Program-made: the position numbers and the translations under genes
The notes under the pieces: generated by a model
What the model was told of the DNA's origin: nothing
The model's database searches: none
The model's input: the letters and a program-made list of their open reading frames with translations, nothing else
Assembly: GCA_050729835.1 (NCBI GenBank)
Contig: JBOHLS010000039.1
Span: forward strand, 1-17,816
Direction of reading: 5' to 3'
Length of the DNA: 17,816 bases
Source: REEB95 sp050729835
GTDB lineage: Bacteria; Pseudomonadota; Alphaproteobacteria; ATCC43930; CGMCC-115725
Part shown: positions 5,622-13,703 of the stretch, piece by piece
How positions within the stretch are numbered: the first letter of the stretch is position 1
How the letters are laid out: each line of letters starts with the position of its first letter

Positions 5622-7756
5622 GCGGCGGTCCTGGCCGCGCCGGCCAGGCCGGCGATCAGCCGGCGGCGGAGGCGGTCGACGGCGCGGTCCCACCACGACG
5701 GGTTGCGCACGATCTCGGCGCGATAGAACGACGGGCACAGCGCCGCGGCATGCGCGACCTCGCCGCATAGGCCGCAACCGACGCAGCTCTCGACCACGCT
5801 CACCACCGGGTCGGTGCGCAGCGGGTCGGAGCTCGGCTTGACGGTGAGCGACGGGCAGCCCGACAGGCGGATGCAGGAATGGTCGCCGGTGCAGATCGCG
5901 TCGTCGACGCCGTAGCGCGCCTTGACCACGCGTCGGCCGGCGGCGAGCCGCGCCGCATCGTCCACCTTGACGCGGCGCTGGCGCGCCAGCTGGCATTCGC
6001 CGTCGGCGATGATGACTTTGAGCCCCTTGGCCTTCGTCGTCATCGCCTGGCGCAACGTCTTGATCATGGTGGCGACGCTGTAGCTGCGCACGGTCTTGAG
6101 CCATTTGACGCCCAGCGCCTTGAGCGTACGCTCGATGTCGGTGGTGGCGGCGCCGCCCGGCCGGTGCTGCGCGCTCGACGGCAGGTATTGCTGGCCGGTG
6201 GCCGAGGCGTAGCCGTTCTGCATCACGATCAGCACGCCGTCGCCCTGGTTGAACAGGCTCGAGGCGACGCCGGTGATGACGCCGTTGTGCCAGAAGCCGC
6301 CGTCGCCCATCACCGAGATCGGCCGCTTGGCCAGGTTGGGGCCGACCGCAGCGGCGGCGGCGAGGCTCATGCCGTAGCCGAGGATCGAGTTGCCCATGCT
6401 GAAGGGCGCGAAGGTGGCGAAGGAATGGCAGCCGATGTCGCTGCTGATGTGAGTCGGCCCGGTCTCGCGCTGCAGCAGCTTGAGGGCGCTGAACACCGGA
6501 CGCTCGGGACAGCCGGTGCAGAAGGTCGGCGGCCGCGCCGGGAGATGACCGACGTCGCGTACGGCCGCGTCCTTGCGCGCGATGAGTTCGTCGACCGCCT
6601 TGGCGATGGCGTCGGCGGCGACGCCGGCGGGCCGCGTCGCGACCAGGAAGGCAGCGAGACCCTGGAGCATCACCTCGGCGGTGTATTCGCCGGCCACCGG
6701 CAGCATGCCTTTGCCTTCGACCCGCGTGGCGATGTCGGCGCGGCGCAGGATGACGTTGATCTGCTGCTCGATGTAGTCGGGATGGCCTTCCTCGACCACG
6801 AGCACGGCGCGTTTGCCGGCGCAGAATTCGCGCACTTCGTCCGACACCAGCGGATAGACGGCGTTGAGGCAATAGACCGGGATGCGCGAATTGCCCCAAA
6901 GATCGGCGAGCCCCAGGCGCAGCAACGCACGCACCAGCACGGTAGAAAGCCCGCCCATGACGACGATGCCGACGTCGTCGAGATCGCCGGCGAAGATCTC
7001 GTTGAGCTTGCGCGCACGGATGAAATCGCGCGCCGCCGGCAGCCGTTCCTCGACCTTGAGGCGCTCTTGCGCGAAGGTAACTGGCGGATGCGCCAGGCGG
7101 TTGTAGTCGTGCGGCGCCGGCGCGGCAAATTTATTGAGCGTCGAATGGGCGCCCGGCCGGTTGGCCTTGGCGGCGAACTCGCCGGTGACGTGGCAGGCGC
7201 GGATGCGCAATTCGAGCATCACCGGCGCGTGGCTCGTCTCGGAAAGCTCGAAGCCCTCCTCGACCGCGCGCACGATCGACGGCAGATCGGGCCGCGGATC
7301 GAGCAACGGCATGGTGCACTTCATCGCATAGGCGTAGGAGCGCTCCTGGATCACCGAGGCGCCCTCGCCGTAATCCTCGCCGATGATGATCAGCGCGCCA
7401 CCCTTGACGCCAGGTGACGACAGATTCGACAGCGCGTCTGCAGCAACGTTGGTGCCGACGATCGACTTCCAGGTCACCGCGCCGCGGAGCGGATAGTTGA
7501 TCGAGGCGCCGAGCATTGCCGCCGCCGCGGCCTCGTTGATGCAGGTTTCGAGATGAACACCGAGCCCGTCCATGGTCTCCTTGGCGTCGACCAGTACGTC
7601 GAGCAGGTGCGACACCGGCGCGCCCTGATAGCCGCCGACATAGCTGACGCCCGATTGCAGCAGCGCCTTGGTGACGGCGAGGATGCCCTCGCCGCGAAAA
7701 ATCTCGCCGTCGCCCAGGGCAAGCGACCGGACCTCCTGCTTGAACGAGCGCTCCAT
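5618..7756 (-). CDS. iorA: Indolepyruvate ferredoxin oxidoreductase, alpha subunit
   Basis: The catalytic subunit of 712 residues. The N-terminal half resembles the POR alpha-type pyrimidine-binding domain (GVSYVGGYQGAPVSHLLD near residue 36; HLETCINEAAAAAMLGAS near 68). The middle has CTGCPERP and the TPP/Mg2+-binding motif VMGDGGFWHNG around 480-490, followed by QNGYASATG. The C-terminus carries iron-sulfur cysteines: CTGDHSCIRLSGCPS near 617-634 and CVGCGLC...LCPSFY near 655-672. The first group has wider spacing than a classical CXXCXXC motif, as I recall is typical of proteobacterial IorA. It is co-transcribed with iorB through an ATGA overlap and begins 56 bases after the sirtuin gene. 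The ribosome site is weak. Expected role: aromatic amino-acid catabolism, with ferredoxin as electron acceptor. Confidence 0.95.
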   Translation of the reverse strand: MERSFKQEVRSLALGDGEIFRGEGILAVTKALLQSGVSYVGGYQGAPVSHLLDVLVDAKETMDGLGVHLETCINEAAAAAMLGASINYPLRGAVTWKSIVGTNVAADALSNLSSPGVKGGALIIIGEDYGEGASVIQERSYAYAMKCTMPLLDPRPDLPSIVRAVEEGFELSETSHAPVMLELRIRACHVTGEFAAKANRPGAHSTLNKFAAPAPHDYNRLAHPPVTFAQERLKVEERLPAARDFIRARKLNEIFAGDLDDVGIVVMGGLSTVLVRALLRLGLADLWGNSRIPVYCLNAVYPLVSDEVREFCAGKRAVLVVEEGHPDYIEQQINVILRRADIATRVEGKGMLPVAGEYTAEVMLQGLAAFLVATRPAGVAADAIAKAVDELIARKDAAVRDVGHLPARPPTFCTGCPERPVFSALKLLQRETGPTHISSDIGCHSFATFAPFSMGNSILGYGMSLAAAAAVGPNLAKRPISVMGDGGFWHNGVITGVASSLFNQGDGVLIVMQNGYASATGQQYLPSSAQHRPGGAATTDIERTLKALGVKWLKTVRSYSVATMIKTLRQAMTTKAKGLKVIIADGECQLARQRRVKVDDAARLAAGRRVVKARYGVDDAICTGDHSCIRLSGCPSLTVKPSSDPLRTDPVVSVVESCVGCGLCGEVAHAAALCPSFYRAEIVRNPSWWDRAVDRLRRRLIAGLAGAARTAA

Positions 7757-7812
7757 CGGGCCGGAATCTACTCTCGCGCGCGCCGCAGCGTCCAGCCGCG
7801 ACCGGAAAAGCT

Positions 7813-8523
7813 TTACGGCTCGGCCAGCAATGCTGCGACAAATTCCGGCACGATTTCGGTCGCCTTGCCATAGCGGCCTTCGGCGAAATGGCTACGGCCA
7901 AGCGAGGGCTCGAGATTGAGCTCGACCGTGCGGGCGCCGGCGGCATTGGCTTCGGCGACGAAGCCAGCCGCCGGGTGGACATTGCCCGAGGTGCCGACCG
8001 AGACGAAGAGATCGCAGGCCGCCAGCACCGCGCCGATCCGCTCCATCTCCAGCGGCATCTCGCCGAACCAGACAACGTGCGGCCGCAGGCCACCGGGCCG
8101 GGTGCAGGCCGCGCACACGGTGTCGAGCGACAGGTCGGCATCGTTGGCCGCTACCGTGTTGCAAGCGATGCACCGCGCCTTGCGCATCTCGCCGTGCATG
8201 TGGATGAGCCGTGCGGAGCCGGCGCGCTCGTGCAGATCATCGATGTTCTGCGTCACCAGCAGGAATTCGCCCGGCCAGCGCCGCTCGAGTTCGGCCAGCG
8301 CGGCATGCGCGGCGTTGGGCTTGACGTGGCCGGCGAGCAGGTTGCGCCGGCGCATGTTGTAGAAATCGTGCACTTTGTGCGGATCGCGCGTGAAGGCCTC
8401 GGGCGTCGCCACGTCCTCGATGCGATATCTCGACCAGATGCCGCCGGGATCGCGGAAGGTGTCGAGGCCCGATTCTTGCGAAATACCGGCGCCGGTGAGG
8501 ACGACGATGCGCCGCTGCGTCAT
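7813..8523 (-). CDS. cobB: NAD-dependent protein deacylase, sirtuin class III (CobB-type)
   Basis: Removes acyl groups from lysines using NAD+. The protein has 236 residues. The NAD-binding start is VVLTGAGISQESGLDTFRD (residues 7-25). Y55 and R58 in FYNMRRR match the Y-x2-R pair that gives bacterial CobB and SIRT5 activity on succinyl- and malonyl-lysine, so acidic acyl groups are likely substrates. TQNIDDLHERAG is followed by catalytic H110 in HMHGE. A zinc site uses C118, C121, C137 and C140. The start at 8523 overlaps the TGA of the upstream amidotransferase gene (ATGA). A frame start seven codons earlier exists but would sit inside that gene. The protein is compact, with no extra domains. 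Confidence 0.92.
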   Translation of the reverse strand: MTQRRIVVLTGAGISQESGLDTFRDPGGIWSRYRIEDVATPEAFTRDPHKVHDFYNMRRRNLLAGHVKPNAAHAALAELERRWPGEFLLVTQNIDDLHERAGSARLIHMHGEMRKARCIACNTVAANDADLSLDTVCAACTRPGGLRPHVVWFGEMPLEMERIGAVLAACDLFVSVGTSGNVHPAAGFVAEANAAGARTVELNLEPSLGRSHFAEGRYGKATEIVPEFVAALLAEP

Positions 8524-9224
8524 CCCTTGAGCCCGTCGAGCCATGCGTCGAGCACGGCGCAGCCGTGCGGCACGAGTTCGGCGGCGTACTTGGCGGCGTC
8601 GGCCCGCAGCCGCGGCACGGTGACGCGCGGCGTGGCGCCGATTTCGACCGCATGACCGACCAGCCAGCGTTCCAATCCCGGCCCGGTGACCTCGAGATGG
8701 AATTGCAGCGCCAGGCCGTGACGGCCGACGGCGAAGGCCTGGTTGGGCGTGCGCGGCGTCGAGGCCAAATGCGTTGCCCCCGAAGGCAGATCGAAGGTGT
8801 CACCGTGCCAATGCAGCACGCGCGTTCCAGATGGAAGCTTAGCGAGAGCCGAGGCGCGGCCGGCGGCGCTCAGGCTGATCCCGGCCCAACCGATCACCTT
8901 GAAGCCGGTGGGATAGACCTTGGCGCCGAGCGCGCGCGCCATGAGCTGGGCGCCGAGGCAGATGCCGAGCACCGGCTTGCCCGCCTTGAGCCGCTTCTCG
9001 ATCAGCGCGAGTTCGGGCTTGAGGAAGGGATAGCGATCCTCCTCGTAGGCACCGATCGGCCCGCCGAGCACGACGAGCAGGTCGCAATCGGCAACATCGG
9101 CGGCGGCGAGATCGTCGGTGGGCGCGTCGCGATAGCTTGCCTTGTATTCGCGCGCCGCCAGCGCCGGACCGAAGGCATCGAGATCCTCGAAGGCGACATG
9201 CCGGATAGCAACGCAAGAAGGCAT
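8520..9224 (-). CDS. Class I glutamine amidotransferase (GMP synthase-like, stand-alone)
   Basis: A 234-residue protein made only of a glutaminase (GATase1) domain. The catalytic triad is visible: C89 in the nucleophile elbow GICLGAQL, then H176 and E178 in FHLE. The oxyanion strand LVVLGGPIGAYEED at 50-63 is typical of the GMP-synthase-like amidotransferases of COG0518. No synthetase domain follows, so this is not GuaA. Such stand-alone proteins hydrolyse glutamine or gamma-glutamyl compounds, and the true substrate is not known. The ATG overlaps the gpsA stop by one base (TGATG), and its stop overlaps the sirtuin start by four, so it sits in a tightly coupled stretch. Confidence 0.88.
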   Translation of the reverse strand: MPSCVAIRHVAFEDLDAFGPALAAREYKASYRDAPTDDLAAADVADCDLLVVLGGPIGAYEEDRYPFLKPELALIEKRLKAGKPVLGICLGAQLMARALGAKVYPTGFKVIGWAGISLSAAGRASALAKLPSGTRVLHWHGDTFDLPSGATHLASTPRTPNQAFAVGRHGLALQFHLEVTGPGLERWLVGHAVEIGATPRVTVPRLRADAAKYAAELVPHGCAVLDAWLDGLKG

Positions 9225-10225
9225 CAGGCCCGGTCCGGCGCCAGTTCGGCCTTGAACGGACGCGCCAACAGACCTTCGATCTCGCGGTCGATCGCGGCGC
9301 CCCGGTGCAGGATGGCGTCAACCGCCTGCGCAATGGGCATCTCGATGCCGAGCTTGTGCGCCAGCGCGACGCAAGCCGCCGACGAAGTGACGCCCTCGGC
9401 GACCGAGCGGCGGGCGGCGAGGATCGACGCCAGCGTCTGGCCTTCGCCGAGCGCGACGCCGAGCGACAGGTTGCGCGACTGCAACCCGGTGCAGGTGAGG
9501 GTCAGATCGCCGAGACCCGACAATCCCATCAGCGTCTCGGTCTTGCCGCCTTTGGCGACGGCGAGACGCACCATCTCGGCAAGACCGCGTGTGATCAAGG
9601 CGGCGCGCGCGTTGTCGCCGAACCGCTTGCCCATGACGATGCCACAGGCGATCGCCAGCACGTTCTTGACCGCGCCGCCAACCTGGGCGCCGACCGGATC
9701 GCCCGAGAGATAGGGCCGGAAGCCGCGGCCGCCGAGCGCCGCCACCAGTTTGGTGCCGAGCGCCGTATCGCCCGCGGCCAGCGTCACCGCAGTCGGCAGG
9801 CCGGACGCCACTTCGTGCGCGAAGGTCGGGCCCGACAGCACGGCGAGCGGCGCATTGGGCGCGGCCGCCGCCGCAATCTCGCTCATCAGCGCGCCGGTCT
9901 TTTCCTCGATGCCCTTGGTGCACAGCACCAGCGGCACATTCGTAGACAGATTCGGCGCCAGGCGCGTGGCGATGTCGCGGAGATATTGCGCCGGCGGCGC
10001 CAGCAGCACGGCGTCGGCGCGCGTCGCCACGGCGAGATCGCCGGTGGCGCGGATGCCGCGTTCGAGCTTGAAGCCCGGCAGGAAAAGCGGGTTCTCGCCG
10101 GCGGCGACGGCGACGACGACCTCGGCCTCGCGCGCCCACAGCACGACGTCGTGGCCGGCGCGGCGCAGGACTTGCGCCAACGCCGTGCCCCAGGCACCGC
10201 CGCCGATGATGCCGAAGGTCTGCAC
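9224..10225 (-). CDS. gpsA: Glycerol-3-phosphate dehydrogenase [NAD(P)+]
   Basis: Reduces dihydroxyacetone phosphate to sn-glycerol-3-phosphate, the backbone for phospholipid synthesis, in the cytoplasm. At 333 residues it is the usual family length. The Rossmann glycine motif is FGIIGGGAWGTALAQ (G8, G10, G13). LCTKGIE (101-107) and LSGPTFAHEVA (130-140) are family signatures. Catalytic K187 lies in GGAVKNVLAI, and GLSGLGDLTLTC is the substrate-binding segment of the C-terminal helical domain. In alphaproteobacteria gpsA commonly follows tsaD; here two exported-protein genes lie between them. Its stop overlaps the next start by one base. A 75-base gap separates its start from the upstream HbpS-like gene. 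Confidence 0.96.
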   Translation of the reverse strand: MQTFGIIGGGAWGTALAQVLRRAGHDVVLWAREAEVVVAVAAGENPLFLPGFKLERGIRATGDLAVATRADAVLLAPPAQYLRDIATRLAPNLSTNVPLVLCTKGIEEKTGALMSEIAAAAAPNAPLAVLSGPTFAHEVASGLPTAVTLAAGDTALGTKLVAALGGRGFRPYLSGDPVGAQVGGAVKNVLAIACGIVMGKRFGDNARAALITRGLAEMVRLAVAKGGKTETLMGLSGLGDLTLTCTGLQSRNLSLGVALGEGQTLASILAARRSVAEGVTSSAACVALAHKLGIEMPIAQAVDAILHRGAAIDREIEGLLARPFKAELAPDRA

Positions 10226-10300
10226 GAAAACTTACGCCTCCCGCGCCTCACCGCGAGCGATGAAGCACGGAAAGCGTTATTCGATCAAGCGCAGACGCGA

Positions 10301-10792
10301 TTACTTCTTCTTCTCGAGAGCGTCGATGCCGGCTTGCGCCACCTTCTCGTCCTGAGTCGAGGTCGGCGAACCGCTGACGCCGATGGCGCCGATGACCTTG
10401 CCGCCGGACACGATCGGCACTCCGCCGCCGACGGCCGTGCCGCCGAGTTGGAGGAGGTAGACGTTGGCTTGGACGCGATCTTGGAGCGCCTGGCTTGGCC
10501 GCTTGAAGCTCGCCGCGGTCTCGGCCTTCTTCTGGGCGAGCGCGACCGAGCCGTATTGCGTGTTGTCCATGCGCTCCATCATCACGAGCTTGCCGCTCGG
10601 CTCGACGATATAGATCGCCACCGGGAACGGGGCTTTTCTCGCCTCGACCTCGGCAGCGGTCATCACCTTCTTCGCCTGCGCCAGGGTGATCGGCGGACCG
10701 TAAGGCGGCGGCGCGGAGGGTTGTTGCGCCTGGGCAGCACCGCCGACCAGCGCCGCGCCCGCGAGCGCGGCAATCAACAAACGGATTTTCAT
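10301..10792 (-). CDS. Exported heme-binding-like protein (GlcG/HbpS family)
   Basis: A 163-residue protein with a signal peptide (residues 1-22, cleavage after AAQA) and a proline-rich linker (QQPSAPPPYGPP). The GlcG/HbpS fold (formerly DUF336) fills the rest: ITLAQAKKVMTAAEVEARK, VAIYIVEPSGKLVMMERMD, then QKKAETAASF and VGGGVPIVSGGKVIGAIGVSG. Streptomyces HbpS binds heme and senses oxidative stress, while GlcG homologues have no settled role, so periplasmic heme or small-ligand binding is only a family inference. The C-terminus ends in DALEKKK. The gene starts 28 bases after the PEBP gene stop, with AGGGAGAGAG as ribosome site, so the two are probably co-expressed. Confidence 0.88.
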   Translation of the reverse strand: MKIRLLIAALAGAALVGGAAQAQQPSAPPPYGPPITLAQAKKVMTAAEVEARKAPFPVAIYIVEPSGKLVMMERMDNTQYGSVALAQKKAETAASFKRPSQALQDRVQANVYLLQLGGTAVGGGVPIVSGGKVIGAIGVSGSPTSTQDEKVAQAGIDALEKKK

Positions 10793-10820
10793 GGATCTCT
10801 CTCCCTGGATTTTGTTTTCG

Positions 10821-11594
10821 TTACTTCTTCAGCTTGGCCATAACCGCCGGGTTGGTCGAATAGACGCCGAGCAGCTCGCCCTGCGCCAGCACCTTGCCCT
10901 GCATCGCCGCGACCGCCGTCTCGCCGCCGAAATCGCCGCTGAGACCGAGCAACGGCACGCTCATGGCGTAGACGGTGAAGTGGTAGTGATGCGTGTTCTC
11001 GTCGTTCCACGGCGTGCACGGCCCGTCATAGCCGTAATAGGTGCCCTTCAACGCGTCGTTGGCGGCGAAGGCCTGGGTATAGCCATTGGCGGCCGACACG
11101 CCGATCTTGGACGATGCCGGCTTGCCATGCTTCACGAGCGCGCCGGATTCGGCGCCTTCGGGCAGCGCGGTGACTTTGGGCGGAATGTCGGCCACGACCA
11201 TGTGGAAGAAGATCTTGCGCTTGACCGCGGCGGTCAGCGTCTGGCCTTCCTTGTTCATCATCTCGCGGTGCTCGGCCGGCGAGTCCGTGTCATAGACGAT
11301 AACGACGTAAGATTTGGTGCCGGCCGGACCCTTGGACCAGGCGATGTGCGGACTCTTGTCGTCCGACAACGCCATGTGGTTCTGCGCCGCAGCCTTGCAG
11401 AACGCGTACTCGCTCGGAATCATGTGGCCGTTCTTGATTGAATCGACGCGTACCCTGAGCTTGTGCGAACCGGCGGGCGCGAGCTTCGGCATTGAAGTCA
11501 GCGGCGTCGGCGTCAGCGCCGGCGTTTGCGCCTGAGCGGCGCCGGCCAGCAGCGCCACACATGCGAACGCGGCCATTAAAGCACGGAAATGCAT
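10821..11594 (-). CDS. Exported YbhB/YbcL (PEBP) family protein
   Basis: A 257-residue protein with a signal peptide (residues 1-22, ending AAQA). It has a phosphatidylethanolamine-binding-protein fold. IPSEYAFCKA, SPHIAWSKGPAGTKSYVVIV, VYDTDSP, FFHMVVADIP with LPEGAE, YGYDGPCTP, and HHYHFTVYAM mark the ligand pocket strands. Bacterial members are often called Raf-kinase-inhibitor-like, but no kinase role is implied and the ligand is unknown. It is longer than the roughly 160-180 residues of E. coli YbhB/YbcL because of its leader and N-terminal extension. A good ribosome site (GGGAGGGG) precedes ATG 11594. It follows tsaD on the same strand after an 82-base gap and precedes the HbpS-like gene by 28 bases. 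Confidence 0.9.
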   Translation of the reverse strand: MHFRALMAAFACVALLAGAAQAQTPALTPTPLTSMPKLAPAGSHKLRVRVDSIKNGHMIPSEYAFCKAAAQNHMALSDDKSPHIAWSKGPAGTKSYVVIVYDTDSPAEHREMMNKEGQTLTAAVKRKIFFHMVVADIPPKVTALPEGAESGALVKHGKPASSKIGVSAANGYTQAFAANDALKGTYYGYDGPCTPWNDENTHHYHFTVYAMSVPLLGLSGDFGGETAVAAMQGKVLAQGELLGVYSTNPAVMAKLKK

Positions 11595-11676
11595 GGTCTT
11601 TTCCCCTCCCGAAGTTCTGTTGGCCGGCCCTTGAGGCGACCGGCATCGGCAATCCTAGGGCGACGCCCGGCGGGGT

Positions 11677-12723
11677 TCAACGTGCGCGCGATGCCGCCGG
11701 ATCGAGAGGCCAGCGCGGTCGCGGCGCGAAGTCGAGCGGATCGGCGAGGCCAAGTTTGAGGCGCTCGATCCCGGCCCAAGCGATCATCGCCGCGTTGTCG
11801 GTGCACAGCGCCGGCGGCGGCGCGACGAAGCGCAGCTTCCATTCGGCCGCGAGCTTCGCCAGGCGCGGCCGGAGCGCGGCATTGGCGGCGACGCCGCCGG
11901 CCGCGACCAGCGCATGGCCGCCGCCGTGGCGCGCCGTGAAGCGCGCGGCGGCGTTCGCCGTGCGGTCAAGCAGGCAAGCGAAGATCGCCGCCTGGAGCGA
12001 GGCCGCCAGATCGGCGCACGCGCGGTCGTCGAGCACACCGTGCCGCCGCACCGTTTCGGCCAGCGCGGTCTTCAGGCCCGAGAACGAGAAATCGCAGCCC
12101 GGCCGACCGACCAACGGCCGCGGCAACGGAAAGCGCGCTGCTTCGCCGGCGCGCGCCGCCTGCTCGATCGCTGGGCCGCCGGGATACCCCAAGCCAAGCA
12201 GCTTGGCGCCCTTGTCGAAGCATTCGCCAGCGGCGTCGTCGATGGTCGTGCCGAGCCGGTGATAGGCGCCGACGCCTTCGACCACCAGCAGCTGGCAATG
12301 GCCGCCCGAGACCAGCAGCAGGAGATAGGGAAACGCCACGTCGTCGGTGAGCCGCGCCGACAGCGCATGGCCTTCGAGATGGTTGACGGCGACAAACGGA
12401 ATCGCGCGCGCATAGGCGATCGCCTTGGCCTCCATCACGCCGACCATGACGCCGCCGATCAGGCCCGGGCCGCCGGTGGCGGCGATGCCGGCGAGGTCAT
12501 CCAGGCCAACGCCAGCGGCATCGAGCGAGCGAGCGATCAGGCCGTCGAGATGCTCGAGATGCGCGCGTGCGGCGATCTCGGGCACCACGCCGCCATAGGG
12601 GCGGTGCTCGGCGAGCTGCGATAACACCAGGGTTACGCGGATGCGTCGGTCGACGGCGGGTGCGTCCTCGACCACCGCGGCGGCGGTTTCGTCGCAACTG
12701 GTTTCGATGCCCAGGACCAGCAT
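11677..12723 (-). CDS. tsaD: tRNA N6-threonylcarbamoyltransferase TsaD
   Basis: Transfers the threonylcarbamoyl group to A37 of ANN-decoding tRNAs (t6A), working with TsaB and TsaE. At 348 residues it is a normal length. It starts LVLGIETSCDETAAAV, the ASKHA nucleotide-binding entry. Metal-binding H115 and H119 lie in NHLEGH. LLLVSGGHCQLL, DDAAGECFDKGAKLLGLGYP and GGVAANAALR complete the signature. The gene is divergent from hemC with 53 bases between start codons, an arrangement common in alphaproteobacteria. It heads the minus-strand run that leads to gpsA. One target class of t6A, tRNA-Thr, is encoded at 16889. Confidence 0.97.
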   Translation of the reverse strand: MLVLGIETSCDETAAAVVEDAPAVDRRIRVTLVLSQLAEHRPYGGVVPEIAARAHLEHLDGLIARSLDAAGVGLDDLAGIAATGGPGLIGGVMVGVMEAKAIAYARAIPFVAVNHLEGHALSARLTDDVAFPYLLLLVSGGHCQLLVVEGVGAYHRLGTTIDDAAGECFDKGAKLLGLGYPGGPAIEQAARAGEAARFPLPRPLVGRPGCDFSFSGLKTALAETVRRHGVLDDRACADLAASLQAAIFACLLDRTANAAARFTARHGGGHALVAAGGVAANAALRPRLAKLAAEWKLRFVAPPPALCTDNAAMIAWAGIERLKLGLADPLDFAPRPRWPLDPAASRAR

Positions 12724-12776
12724 GGGCGGACCATAGCACCTTCCCTTGCCGCGGCCTTGTGCCTAAGAACAGGGCC
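12724..12776. promoter_or_regulatory. Divergent tsaD/hemC intergenic region
   Basis: These 53 bases separate the two start codons and must contain, or overlap with, both promoters unless they lie inside the coding regions. I see no convincing -35/-10 pair or operator palindrome. GCACC and TTGCC runs are present but match no clear consensus. Confidence 0.3.
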
Positions 12777-13703
12777 ATGGCCCCACCCCTCTTGCGCATC
12801 GGCACGCGCGGCAGCCCCCTTGCGCTGGCGCAGGCGGACGAACTTAAGCGCCGCCTGGCCGCCGTACACCCAGCACTCGCCGCGCCCACCGTGATCGAAA
12901 TCGTCGCCATCCGCACCAGCGGCGACCGCGCCGGCGAGCGACCGCTGGCCGAGGAGGGCGGCAAGGGCCTCTTCACCAAGGAGATCGAGGAGGCGCTGCG
13001 CGACGGTCGCATCGACATTGCCATCCACTCGATGAAGGACATGACGGCGACGTTGCCTAAGGGCCTCGTCGTCGTCGCCTGCCTGCCGCGCGAGGATCCG
13101 CGCGACGCGCTGCTGTCGCCGCGCGCGAATTCGCTGGCGGCGCTGGTCAAGGGCGCCCGGCTCGGCACCTCGTCGCTGCGCCGCAAGGCGCTGGCGCTGC
13201 ATGCACGCCCCGACCTCATGGTGGTGCCGCTGCGCGGCAATGTCGGCACGCGGCTCACCAAGCTCGCGGCCGGCGAGGCCGACGCGACCATCCTCGCCGT
13301 CGCCGGCTTGAAGCGGCTCGGCCTCGCCGCCAAGATCACGGCGACGTTGCCGCCTGACGCGATGCTGCCGGCACCAGCGCAAGGCATCCTGGCGGTCGAG
13401 ATTCGCGCCGACGACGAGAAAGCCCACAGGCTCCTTGCGCCGCTCGATCATGCCGAAACCGCTTCCTGCGCCGCCGCCGAGCGCGCGTTCCTGGCGGCGC
13501 TCGACGGCTCGTGCCGGACGCCAATCGCCGCGCTGGCGACGATCGCGAGCGGGCGATTGGCGCTCGACGCCGCCATCGTCAGCCCAGATGGCAGCCGGCT
13601 GCATCGTACGCGACGCGACGGCGCGGCCGCCGACGCCGTGGCGCTTGGCCGCGACGCCGGCGCCGAGCTCAAGGCGCGCGGCGGCCCCGATTTCTTCGCA
13701 TGA
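12777..13703 (+). CDS. hemC: Porphobilinogen deaminase (hydroxymethylbilane synthase)
   Basis: Polymerises four porphobilinogens to hydroxymethylbilane in heme synthesis, in the cytoplasm. At 308 residues it matches family length. It starts LLRIGTRGSPLALAQAD. EGGKGLFTKEIEEAL and DIAIHSMKDM hold the substrate-binding lysines and aspartate. LGTSSLRRKALAL and PLRGNVGTRL are the conserved arginine-rich segments. C246 in DGSCRTPIAAL is the cysteine that carries the dipyrromethane cofactor. ATG 12777 was chosen because the motif-bearing N-terminus begins here; the frame extends upstream only into the tsaD shadow. Its TGA overlaps the hemD start (ATGA). Confidence 0.97.
   Translation: MAPPLLRIGTRGSPLALAQADELKRRLAAVHPALAAPTVIEIVAIRTSGDRAGERPLAEEGGKGLFTKEIEEALRDGRIDIAIHSMKDMTATLPKGLVVVACLPREDPRDALLSPRANSLAALVKGARLGTSSLRRKALALHARPDLMVVPLRGNVGTRLTKLAAGEADATILAVAGLKRLGLAAKITATLPPDAMLPAPAQGILAVEIRADDEKAHRLLAPLDHAETASCAAAERAFLAALDGSCRTPIAALATIASGRLALDAAIVSPDGSRLHRTRRDGAAADAVALGRDAGAELKARGGPDFFA

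Noticed and set aside
3726..5726. A 666-codon plus-strand open frame opposite iorB and the broken gene
   Set aside because: Arg/Ala/Gly-rich composition, no domain, and antisense to a well-supported IorB; a by-product of high GC.
5622..6899. Upstream extension of the iorB frame deep into iorA
   Set aside because: Translated sequence is arginine-rich low complexity; true IorB homology starts at ATG 5621, which overlaps the iorA stop.
5879..7417. A 512-codon plus-strand frame antisense to iorA
   Set aside because: No recognisable motif, and the opposite strand encodes a complete IorA with all expected motifs.
8524..8544. Start of the sirtuin seven codons earlier
   Set aside because: It would lie inside the amidotransferase gene; the ATGA overlap and family alignment favour 8523.
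9305..10843. A 512-codon plus-strand frame antisense to gpsA and the HbpS-like gene
   Set aside because: Shadow of GC-rich coding DNA; composition is not protein-like.
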